A program made the translations under genes and the position numbers. From positions 1 to 6,526 of the forward strand of contig JAUIJQ010000191.1 in NCBI GenBank assembly GCA_030431165.1: 6,526 nt of DNA, written 5' to 3'. This stretch comes from Rhodothermia bacterium (GTDB taxonomy: Bacteria; Bacteroidota; Rhodothermia; Rhodothermales; JABDKH01). The notes under the pieces were generated by a model that searched no databases, was not told the origin of the DNA, and worked only from the letters and a program-made list of their open reading frames with translations. Positions 1 to 4,996 of the stretch are shown in pieces (within the stretch, counting starts at the first letter, position 1; each line of letters opens with the position of its first letter).

Positions 1-1
1 A

Positions 2-334
2 CTGTCCGCCCGGCCAAGTACCCCGTCCGATTGGGAGGCCGTGGCCAACCAGGCAGAAGCACGTGCTCGTCGTGCGGTACGCGCTGAACGAGCAGCAAGG
101 CGGGAGGCGGCGCGACATCGGCGAGCAGCCCGCTCGGCGGAAAGTCAGGCAAGACGTGCTGACAAACCGAGTCGTCGTTCAATGCTTCGAAGCCGCGCCC
201 GATCTGCTGAGAGTGCGGCCCGTCGCGCCGACGGAAGGGCCAATCGCGAGGCAGGCAAAGCCCGATCAGCCAGACGAAAAGCGCGCCAGGCCCGAGAGGC
301 CGCGCAATCGCTTCGCGACGAGAAGGCGGCCTGA
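2..334 (+). CDS. Ala/Arg-rich basic helical protein, 5' end outside window (partial)
   Basis: The frame is open from the left edge to a TGA at 332-334, so this is either the C-terminal part of a longer protein or a small gene starting at GTG 41. That GTG has GGGAGG at 33-38, but only 2 nt away, which is too close to be convincing. From position 41 the product is 97 residues with about 30 Ala and 28 Arg by hand count, no aromatic residue, and an alternating A/R/E pattern that should form a long, strongly positive helix. RSAESQARRAD (residues 31-41 from GTG 41) recurs as RSAESAARRAD (54-64). The two copies differ almost only at synonymous positions (8 synonymous, 2 identical, 1 changed codon), which argues that this frame is translated. 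Nucleic-acid binding, as in histone H1-like or ribosome-associated basic tails, is an inference from charge only. I do not recognise the family, and low-complexity sequence could mislead. Confidence 0.58.
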   Translation: MSARPSTPSDWEAVANQAEARARRAVRAERAARREAARHRRAARSAESQARRADKPSRRSMLRSRARSAESAARRADGRANREAGKARSARRKARQAREAAQSLRDEKAA

Positions 335-401
335 GTTGGTCTGGTGGCCAGGCTCAATGTGGATGAGTCACGCCCGCGCCGACAAGCAGCCACCGCAAGG
401 A

Positions 402-422
402 GCCAGGCCTTTTTGACCTGGC
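402..422. terminator. Hairpin between convergent genes, possible bidirectional terminator
   Basis: GCCAGG (402-407) pairs with CCTGGC (417-422) around a T-rich loop (CCTTTTTGA on the plus strand). It lies between the 3' end of the plus-strand Ala/Arg-rich gene at 334 and the 3' end of the minus-strand small gene at 451, where a shared terminator would be expected. The T run is in the loop and not after the stem on either strand, so this is not a classical intrinsic terminator and the call is weak. Confidence 0.3.
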
Positions 423-450
423 CCCTCCGGGCGCCATTGCTGTAATCCCT

Positions 451-609
451 CTAGAAACCAGTGATGAGAAACACGATCAGCATCACGAACGCCAGGCCTA
501 TCAGGCCCATAAACACGTAGAATGACCAGTGCGATTCGGTATCTGCCTGCTTTGACGTAGATGCGGGTTGTTGTACGGACGTTGCGTGTTGCTTCGAATG
601 TTGCTTCAT
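451..609 (-). CDS. Small single-pass membrane protein, 52 aa, unknown function
   Basis: ATG at 609 to TAG at 451 encodes 52 residues. Residues 1-27 are polar and rich in Gln, Ser, His and Lys (MKQHSKQHATSVQQ...). Residues 29-50 are one uninterrupted hydrophobic helix (FYVFMGLIGLAFVMLIVFL), followed by only ITGF. The layout is that of a tail-anchored or N-in single-pass inner-membrane small protein, of the kind that often accompanies larger membrane complexes. No Shine-Dalgarno is visible. Instead TATTGT lies 6 nt upstream of the ATG on the minus strand, so a leaderless transcript is possible. A clean polar-then-hydrophobic split ending at a stop is unlikely by chance, but the family is not recognised and no function is proposed. 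The convergent hairpin at 402-422 is about 30 nt downstream. Confidence 0.6.
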   Translation of the reverse strand: MKQHSKQHATSVQQPASTSKQADTESHWSFYVFMGLIGLAFVMLIVFLITGF

Positions 610-621
610 GGCGGTACAATA

Positions 622-637
622 GTCTGCGTGTACAGAC
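622..637. promoter_or_regulatory. Inverted repeat GTCTG-N6-CAGAC upstream of the 52-aa gene
   Basis: GTCTG (622-626) and CAGAC (633-637) form an inverted repeat with 6 nt between the arms, including a TGTACA core (629-634). It sits 13-28 bp upstream of the ATG at 609 and next to a possible -10 hexamer (TATTGT on the minus strand). This is where a repressor operator would lie. Only the repeat and its position are seen; the role is inferred. Confidence 0.3.
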
Positions 638-724
638 CAGTCCCAACTGGAAGATCTGCTGCCGGCACTTGCGTGAGGCGGATTCCAGAAAGGGCCGAAG
701 TCTGCTAAAGAATTGCTTTGAGGT

Positions 725-750
725 TGTGGGGCGCAGAATTCGCCCGCACA
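725..750. terminator. Stem-loop just past the stop of the 128-aa gene
   Basis: TGTG+GGGCG (725-733) pairs with CGCCC+G+CACA (741-750), giving a 9-bp GC-rich stem with one bulged base and a 7-nt loop. It begins 2 nt after the TGA of the minus-strand gene ending at 753, the usual place for a 3'-end structure. The minus-strand sequence that follows (ACCTCAAAGC) has no U run, so it may protect a 3' end or work with Rho instead of being an intrinsic terminator. Confidence 0.4.
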
Positions 751-752
751 TC

Positions 753-1139
753 TCAGAGTCGATACACGCAGAAGAGATGGGTGCGCGACGTGGGAGTGGC
801 CGTAGCGCCACGGCGTGCGAGAAGGGGTTGGCGTGAGTCAGTGGACACGCGGCGGATATCCGCTGTGCGACTCGCCATCGACGGTGCACTGTCAAGGGAT
901 CTGACGCGCACCTGCTCATTGTACGGAGCCAGCTCTGTGCCGAGGAGTGGGATTGCCAGGCGATGGCCGTGCCCGTCACTCTTCAACGGGGGTTGCTGGC
1001 CCGTATCGACGCCGTCAACGTAGCTGCTGTGGCTCAGCGCCTGCACTCCGTAACCGGAAAGGGTGCCGTTGAGGAGGACGCCAATCAGAAGCGAGACCAC
1101 GCCGCACAGGATCTGATTATGTACTCGCAACAGCCTCAT
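753..1139 (-). CDS. Hypothetical protein with N-terminal membrane/signal segment, 128 aa
   Basis: ATG at 1139 (an adjoining TTG at 1142 is less likely) to TGA at 753. The N-terminus MRLLRVHNQ is basic, followed by a hydrophobic stretch at about residues 10-29 (ILCGVVSLLIGVLLNGTLSG). This fits a signal peptide or single anchor, with a possible cleavage after VQA at 34. The rest is polar, contains SHSS and GHGH, and ends in HLFCVYRL. Codons on this strand favour G or C in the third position as in neighbouring genes, and a stem-loop follows the stop, both supporting a real gene. AGGG lies only 3 nt before the ATG, so the ribosome site is poor. Two perfect palindromes lie directly upstream. No family is recognised. 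The C-terminal half is Arg-rich and could be out-of-frame artefact if a frameshift exists. Confidence 0.48.
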   Translation of the reverse strand: MRLLRVHNQILCGVVSLLIGVLLNGTLSGYGVQALSHSSYVDGVDTGQQPPLKSDGHGHRLAIPLLGTELAPYNEQVRVRSLDSAPSMASRTADIRRVSTDSRQPLLARRGATATPTSRTHLFCVYRL

Positions 1140-1220
1140 CAACCCTGAGCTCAGGTTTAGCTGAGTCCAACAATGTTGGCAACTGGAATCGGTTCCCGGC
1201 GCTAGTCTCCGAGACTATGC
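1140..1220. promoter_or_regulatory. Palindrome-dense intergenic spacer
   Basis: This 81-bp spacer between two minus-strand genes contains three perfect inverted repeats and one near-perfect one: CCTGAGCTCAGG (1144-1155), CCAACA-A-TGTTGG (1167-1179), GGAATCGGTTCC (1185-1196, near-perfect) and TAGTCTC-C-GAGACTA (1203-1217). The last begins 3 nt after the TAA of the upstream gene and may be a transcript 3' end. The first two are within 40 bp of the ATG at 1139 and are placed like operators. No clear -35/-10 pair was found. The palindromes are seen directly; the regulatory meaning is inferred. Confidence 0.4.
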
Positions 1221-1703
1221 TTACGGATGATCCCGCCCGACAAACCGGCCTTCGCCGAGCAAGAAAGCGACGGCACGTGTGACGTTCCTGTCAACACTCT
1301 TCTCCTGTTTGAGCGATGCGATATAGCGTACAATTTCTTTGCGCCGCGACGGTGGCAGTTCCTCAAAAACACGCCGCGCCGTTTCGTTCTCCTGTAGCGC
1401 AGAAACCAGTTTGGGATGGGGTGTCAGGCTGCGGTCGCGCGCGTCGTGGGCCACCGTCAGCGTGAGCGTTTCGCCGATTCGCCTTGGCGAATCCGGAAGC
1501 ATCTTCATGTTCACATAGAGTCGCCAGTCACCGCGAAATCGCACGAGGGTCTGCTGGTACGGCCGACCGTTGACCGTGCCATGAATCGGGATCGACCCCT
1601 TGTCCTTCTGCGCCACGTCAAACAACCGGCGGAGTATATCGTCGGGTACCGAGACGTACGGATTGCCGTCGATGATGTGCAGTTCGGCTTCAAACGGCTT
1701 CAT
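1221..1703 (-). CDS. DUF1905 / YdeI-OmpD-associated family protein
   Basis: The product is a 160-residue soluble protein with no signal peptide. Residues 3-85 match the DUF1905 beta-barrel-like fold (FEAELHIIDGNPYVSVPDD, then KGSIPIHGTVNGRPYQQTLV and DWRLYVNMKML). Residues 96-152 carry the C-terminal YdeI/OmdA signature (LPPSRRKEIVRYIASLKQEK ... RAVAFLLGEG). Both parts and the total length agree with the usual two-domain members of this family. The biochemical role is not established; the Pfam name refers to bacteriocin protection and OmpD association. The ATG at 1703 starts right before the conserved domain but lacks a Shine-Dalgarno. It lies 117 bp downstream of the DUF1428 gene on the same strand and may be the last gene of that cluster or have its own promoter. 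It is a distant relative of the YdeI-type protein two genes away. Confidence 0.92.
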   Translation of the reverse strand: MKPFEAELHIIDGNPYVSVPDDILRRLFDVAQKDKGSIPIHGTVNGRPYQQTLVRFRGDWRLYVNMKMLPDSPRRIGETLTLTVAHDARDRSLTPHPKLVSALQENETARRVFEELPPSRRKEIVRYIASLKQEKSVDRNVTRAVAFLLGEGRFVGRDHP

Positions 1704-1750
1704 GTGTGGGCTACTTGGCTCTCCAGGTCACCAAATCCGCGAACTAGTAT

Positions 1751-1769
1751 GCCCGCCGTGCCAACGGGC
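1751..1769. other. Small hairpin in the 117-bp gap of the minus-strand cluster
   Basis: GCCCG (1751-1755) and CGGGC (1765-1769) form a 5-bp inverted repeat with a 9-nt loop, about 50 nt after the stop of the DUF1428 gene and about 50 nt before the ATG of the DUF1905 gene. No T run follows on the minus strand. It could attenuate or process a cluster transcript. The evidence is short-stem complementarity only. Confidence 0.22.
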
Positions 1770-1820
1770 CCTGGTCGAACGGGTGTCAGATCAACTACGG
1801 GATACGTTTGTTGAGGGTCG

Positions 1821-2228
1821 TCACAATGCGTCTGGGACGAATGACTTCTGGACGAGTGGTTTGAACCCGCCGTATATCATCCGCCCTGCATCATAAACAG
1901 GTCGTATGGCGTCGGTAAGTGGCCTGACCAAGTCAGCCATCCGGGGATCTTCCGCGACGCGTTCATTTGCCAGGACACGAGCCTCGCGGGACTCGAACGC
2001 AACCCATCCGAAGATGACGGTCTCATCGTCATTCGCCGCGGACGCCTCGGCGAATGACCGGGTACCTTCCAGCTTTGGATCGTCCGCGACATACTCTCCG
2101 TAGGCAAGAGCCCCATGTTCGATCCAGATCGCCGCGACTTTCTCGACCACCTGACGATACGTGTCAAGCTGGCCGCGCGGAACCGGCAGCACAAATCCGT
2201 CGATGTACTTCGTCGTGTGTTCAGCCAT
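1821..2228 (-). CDS. DUF1428 family protein (YbaA-like)
   Basis: The product has 135 residues, the typical length for this family of small cytoplasmic alpha/beta proteins related in fold to dimeric ferredoxin-like barrels (E. coli YbaA type). Family landmarks are YIDGFVLPVPRGQLDTYRQ (8-26), IWIEHGALAYGEYVADD (34-50), DDETVIFGWVAFESREAR (67-84), and near the C-terminus GRMIYGGFKPL (115-125), all in the expected order. The start is well supported: AGAGGGAA lies a few bases ahead of the ATG at 2228. It follows the YdeI-type gene by 38 bp and is likely cotranscribed with it. Its function is unknown. In annotated genomes such proteins are often next to small stress or antibiotic-biosynthesis-monooxygenase-like genes, but I make no functional claim. 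Confidence 0.93.
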   Translation of the reverse strand: MAEHTTKYIDGFVLPVPRGQLDTYRQVVEKVAAIWIEHGALAYGEYVADDPKLEGTRSFAEASAANDDETVIFGWVAFESREARVLANERVAEDPRMADLVRPLTDAIRPVYDAGRMIYGGFKPLVQKSFVPDAL

Positions 2229-2233
2229 AGCAT

Positions 2234-2240
2234 TCCCTCT
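2234..2240 (-). promoter_or_regulatory. Shine-Dalgarno of the DUF1428 gene
   Basis: On the minus strand AGAGGGA ends 5 nt before the ATG at 2228. It selects this ATG over the out-of-frame ATG at 2233, which overlaps the site's edge, and is one of only two clear ribosome sites in the window. Confidence 0.7.
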
Positions 2241-2266
2241 GCGGGCCGGCGCCCGTTGCGCTTCCG

Positions 2267-2848
2267 TTAATCTCTCCGAAACTGCTTGATGCGCTGTTGG
2301 TTGGCCGAGTCCTCGATCAACGTTGAGAGTCGACGCAACCGCGTCTCTTCACGCTTTGCGCTCATCACCCAGCGCGTCGTTTGACGCCGGTAGCCCGCTG
2401 GCTGCTCCTCATAGAATGCCCAGGCTTCGACGTTAGCCCTAAAGCGCTTGATCATCGCCGGCGCAAACTCAGCGGTCAACTCGGCGACGCGATAGCCGCT
2501 ATCCGGATGAACATCTTTATGCGCGAACGCCGCCAGCCCACGTGGCTTCATTCGCCCCTCTGCCGTCAGTCGCTCGACAAGCTCGATGTTCCGCTGGCTC
2601 CAGACGCTCTTGGGCTGTCGGGGTGTGAAGCGGATAACGTAACTCTCGTCATCCCGCGACTTCCTGATTCCATCGATCCAACCGTAACAGAGTGCTTCAT
2701 CCACGGTGTCTTCCCACGTGACCGAGGGTTTACCCGTCGCCTTCTTGTAGTACCCAACCCACAGGTAGTCCGCCGAAGTATGGTGCTCTTCGAGCCAGAC
2801 TCGAAAGTCAGCCGGCTCGGGGAAAAACATGGGGTCTTCTTCGGACAT
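2267..2848 (-). CDS. YdeI/OmpD-associated (OmdA) family protein
   Basis: The product has 193 residues, full length for the family, and is cytoplasmic with no signal peptide. Landmarks in order: FFPEPADFRVWLEEHH (8-23), YLWVGYYKKATGKPSVTW (28-45), VDEALCYGWIDGIRKS (49-64), RFTPRQPKSVWSQRN (73-87), and the C-terminal OmdA helix region RRQTTRWVMSAKREETRLRR (154-173) followed by LSTLIEDSA. These are the most conserved blocks of the family, and all appear intact. The molecular role is not established. The ATG at 2848 has no visible Shine-Dalgarno, and Met7, right before the domain, is an alternative. It begins 31 bp after the aquaporin stop, so translation from an aquaporin-led transcript is likely. 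It is the second YdeI-superfamily member in this cluster. Confidence 0.93.
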   Translation of the reverse strand: MSEEDPMFFPEPADFRVWLEEHHTSADYLWVGYYKKATGKPSVTWEDTVDEALCYGWIDGIRKSRDDESYVIRFTPRQPKSVWSQRNIELVERLTAEGRMKPRGLAAFAHKDVHPDSGYRVAELTAEFAPAMIKRFRANVEAWAFYEEQPAGYRRQTTRWVMSAKREETRLRRLSTLIEDSANQQRIKQFRRD

Positions 2849-2879
2849 ACGTCGCGGTCAAACAGCGGCAAGCATCTGC

Positions 2880-3566
2880 TTAGTCTTTACTGCCAATGAA
2901 TCGATAGAGGAAGGCACCCAGCGCGCCGCCGACAATTGGTGCCAACCAGAACAGCCAAAGCTGCGCGGTCGCCCAACCTCCGACATAAAGTGCAACGCCT
3001 GTGCTGCGCGCCGGATTTACTGATGTGTTTGTCACCGGGATGCTGATCAGGTGAATCAGCGTCAGCCCAAGACCTATCGCAATGGGTGCCAATCCGGCGG
3101 GGGCACGATCATCTGTGGCTCCCATGATGATCAGGATGAACATCATGGTCATGACAACCTCCGTAATCAAAGCCGCCTGCAACGAATAACCGCCAGGCGA
3201 GTGTTCGCCATAACCGTTTGACGCAAATCCGGCCGACACATCAAAGCCCGCTTTGCCGGATGCAATCAGGTACAGCACGCCACCGGCTACGATCGCACCG
3301 AGCGTCTGCGCGATGATATACGGCGCAAGCTCTTTTGCTTCAAAGCGTCCGCCGGCCCACAGTCCAACTGACACGGCCGGGTTGAGGTGGCATCCGGAGA
3401 TGTGACCAATCGCAAAGGCCATGGTGAGCACCGTTAGGCCGAAGGCCAGCGCGACGCCGAGCAGTCCAATACCAACATCGGGGAATGCCGCGGCCAGGAC
3501 TGCGCTACCACAGCCGCCAAGAACGAGCCAGAACGTACCGACAAACTCCGCTGCGTACTTCTTCAT
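2880..3566 (-). CDS. aqpZ: Aquaporin Z, water channel
   Basis: The product has 228 residues (E. coli AqpZ is 231) with six transmembrane helices and two half-helix NPA loops. It is an inner-membrane channel for rapid passive water flow. The NPA boxes are at 62-64 (HLNPAVSVGLW) and 184-186 (NTSVNPARSTG). The four selectivity-filter residues of the water-specific class are present: Phe42, His172, Thr181 and Arg187, at offsets matching E. coli Phe43, His174, Thr183 and Arg189. The blocks GFASNGYGEHSPGGYS (113-128) and LTLIHLISIPVTNTSVNPAR are near-identical to AqpZ. The ATG at 3566 is chosen because AAAGGTGA lies 5 nt upstream and the family starts here; a longer open frame to 3701 is not needed. 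It is the first gene of a probable operon with the YdeI and DUF1428 genes. Confidence 0.97.
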   Translation of the reverse strand: MKKYAAEFVGTFWLVLGGCGSAVLAAAFPDVGIGLLGVALAFGLTVLTMAFAIGHISGCHLNPAVSVGLWAGGRFEAKELAPYIIAQTLGAIVAGGVLYLIASGKAGFDVSAGFASNGYGEHSPGGYSLQAALITEVVMTMMFILIIMGATDDRAPAGLAPIAIGLGLTLIHLISIPVTNTSVNPARSTGVALYVGGWATAQLWLFWLAPIVGGALGAFLYRFIGSKD

Positions 3567-3571
3567 GATGA

Positions 3572-3579
3572 TCACCTTT
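3572..3579 (-). promoter_or_regulatory. Shine-Dalgarno of aqpZ
   Basis: On the minus strand AAAGGTGA ends 5 nt before the ATG at 3566. It is the strongest ribosome site in the window and fixes the aquaporin start, rejecting the 45-residue upstream extension. Confidence 0.75.
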
Positions 3580-3657
3580 GGTTGGGGATTGGTGCCCACA
3601 GGATCCTCCGCACGCGTCATCGTCGAAGGTATAGAGAAACACGGTGGATCGCACGCG

Positions 3658-4233
3658 CTAGTAGTTGCCCGGCAGACTGAATCCAAACACGGGGCCACCA
3701 AACGACTCCGTTCCGGCGAACGTGCCCGCGATTCCTACCATCAGCCGAATGCGATCAGGTTGCCCGACCCGTAGCTGAATGTCGAACGGGATGCCTGCGT
3801 AGCGCTCAACCAGTTTTTCGTGCCGCGTTGGTCGCAGAAAGCCTGCCGATTCCACGCGCCCGCGTCTGACGACGGTCAGGAATGACACGCCCGCACTCAA
3901 CGAAAGCGACACGGGCCCGGCTATCTCAGACACAAACCCGTATTGCAGTCCCACGTCGGTGTTTCGCTCATTTGGCAACGCGCCAAACACCGTGAATAGC
4001 CGCTCGCGCGAGAAGAACCACCGGCCCGACACCTGTCCATACCCGGTATCGACATCAAAGCGCACGAGCCCCTGTCCCCCCGGCGCTGTGCTGGCGCCGT
4101 AAGCAAACGTGCCCGTCACGCGGGGGATATCACGGTCGGATGTCGACGATGATTGGGCGCTCGCCAACGGTGTCCCGATTACCGGCACCAGAACAAGGAC
4201 TGCAACAGCAAGCGTTTGACCCGGTGTCAACAT
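3658..4233 (-). CDS. Exported protein, probable outer-membrane beta-strand protein
   Basis: From ATG 4233 the product has 191 residues. Residues 1-27 form a clear Sec signal peptide (MLTPGQT, then LAVAVLVLVPVIGTPLASA, cut likely near SAQ 25-27). The mature part has no Cys and consists of short alternating strands: GTFAYGAST, QGLVRFDVDTGYGQVSGRWF, DVGLQYGFVSEI, PVSLSLSAGVSFLTVV, IPFDIQLRVGQ, IRLMVGIAG, ending SFGGPVFGFSLPGNY. Gly/aromatic alternation with turns suggests a small outer-membrane barrel or a periplasmic beta protein; I do not recognise the family. The frame continues upstream to a GTG at 4308 that overlaps the preceding GNAT stop, but that would add 25 residues before the signal peptide, so 4233 is preferred. 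No strong Shine-Dalgarno is seen. Its stop is 91 bp ahead of aqpZ, on the same strand. Confidence 0.8.
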   Translation of the reverse strand: MLTPGQTLAVAVLVLVPVIGTPLASAQSSSTSDRDIPRVTGTFAYGASTAPGGQGLVRFDVDTGYGQVSGRWFFSRERLFTVFGALPNERNTDVGLQYGFVSEIAGPVSLSLSAGVSFLTVVRRGRVESAGFLRPTRHEKLVERYAGIPFDIQLRVGQPDRIRLMVGIAGTFAGTESFGGPVFGFSLPGNY

Positions 4234-4304
4234 GGGCTCAAAGCAGATCTGGTATCTGCAGAAGAAGATAATCGAATCGCGATGACGACCGACAACGCGC
4301 AGTA

Positions 4305-4907
4305 TCACGGCCCGAGTCGCTTGATCATTCGCACCAAAGGCACAGGTACACCACCGCGGGGATCTTCAAAACGTTCTACCTGCTCATAGCCACAGCGCTG
4401 ATACAGCGGCTCGCCCGCCAGCGTCGCCACGAGCATAGCACGTGTAAATCCGGCTGCGCGTGCAGCCCCCTCACACGCGGCTAACACGCGCCGGCCAACA
4501 CCCTGGCGCGCAAAGTCCGGGTCGGTGTACATCGCACGGATTCTCGCCGGCTCTTCAGCTGGGTCCAGCAGCGCCGCGTCCCGCCCCGGACTCACATCGC
4601 CACCGTATTGCGTTGCACGCATGCTCCACCCACCGCAGCCGGCAAGTCGCGTCGCGATTTCGAGTACGTAGTACGTCCCGTCCTCAATCAGCTGGGTGTC
4701 GAGACCCATGAGCATCCGACTGGCTTCGATCTGAGCAGGATCGAGGAATGCCCTCTGAAGCTCGGATATGGACCGCTCCATGAGCAACGATATGCCGGGG
4801 ATGTCAGCAGCGGTCGCAACGCGAATTGCGCCATCGTGCGCCGGTCTTAGTCCGGCCATTTCCTGCTGCATCCGGGCTTCGCCATCGGTTAGATCAGAAC
4901 CGTGCAT
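4305..4907 (-). CDS. GNAT-family N-acetyltransferase
   Basis: Read from ATG 4907 this is 200 residues and cytoplasmic. It transfers an acetyl group from acetyl-CoA to an unknown amine. The GNAT fold is visible: beta1 at IRVATAADIPGISLLME (about 28-44), central strands TYYVLEIATRLAGCGGW (78-94), then motif A RIRAMYTDPDFARQGVGRR (122-140) with the acyl-CoA pyrophosphate loop QGVGRR, the helix VLAACEGAARAAGF, and motif B ATLAGEPLYQRCGYEQVERF (161-180). Length and order agree with the family; the substrate cannot be inferred. The start is uncertain: ATG at 4871 or 4859 would remove 12 or 16 residues ahead of the domain, and none has a good ribosome site. It diverges from the phosphodiesterase gene. 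Its TGA overlaps a GTG at 4308 in the frame of the next gene. Confidence 0.88.
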   Translation of the reverse strand: MHGSDLTDGEARMQQEMAGLRPAHDGAIRVATAADIPGISLLMERSISELQRAFLDPAQIEASRMLMGLDTQLIEDGTYYVLEIATRLAGCGGWSMRATQYGGDVSPGRDAALLDPAEEPARIRAMYTDPDFARQGVGRRVLAACEGAARAAGFTRAMLVATLAGEPLYQRCGYEQVERFEDPRGGVPVPLVRMIKRLGP

Positions 4908-4940
4908 TGTCTGCTGTATTTTGTGGTTTCCGCAGTCGGG

Positions 4941-4970
4941 TAACAAACAGTCCGATAACAAACGGCCCGG
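4941..4970. repeat. Tandem 15-bp TAACAAAC repeats in the divergent spacer
   Basis: TAACAAACAGTCCGA (4941-4955) is followed directly by TAACAAACGGCCCGG (4956-4970), matching at 12 of 15 positions, and the next 15 bp again begin with TAAC (4971-4974). The repeats end just ahead of the ATG at 4997 and lie between divergent genes, where a regulator that binds direct repeats could act on either promoter. A 15-bp period is about one and a half helical turns, so adjacent sites would face different sides of the helix. The role is inferred. Confidence 0.45.
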
Positions 4971-4996
4971 TAACCCCGCGGCCAATCAGTCCCGCG

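Noticed and set aside
145..393. 82-codon minus-strand frame opposite the Ala/Arg-rich gene
   Set aside because: It mirrors the low-complexity plus-strand sequence. The internal repeat on the plus strand changes mainly at synonymous positions of the plus frame, so the plus frame is preferred.
368..979. 203-codon open frame on the minus strand spanning two small genes
   Set aside because: It runs out of frame across the 52-aa and 128-aa genes and their spacer, and has no domain-like pattern and no signal or membrane logic. The two shorter frames are better supported.
561..1148. Overlapping plus-strand frames of 61-101 codons
   Set aside because: They have no recognisable motifs and no ribosome sites, and they oppose better minus-strand candidates.
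3567..3701. 45-residue N-terminal extension of the aquaporin
   Set aside because: A strong Shine-Dalgarno and the normal AqpZ N-terminus place the start at 3566. The extension is not hydrophobic or conserved in the family.
4826..4996. 57-residue N-terminal extension of the phosphodiesterase
   Set aside because: It would bury the signal peptide and overlap the divergent GNAT gene. The frame is open only by chance through the repeat region.
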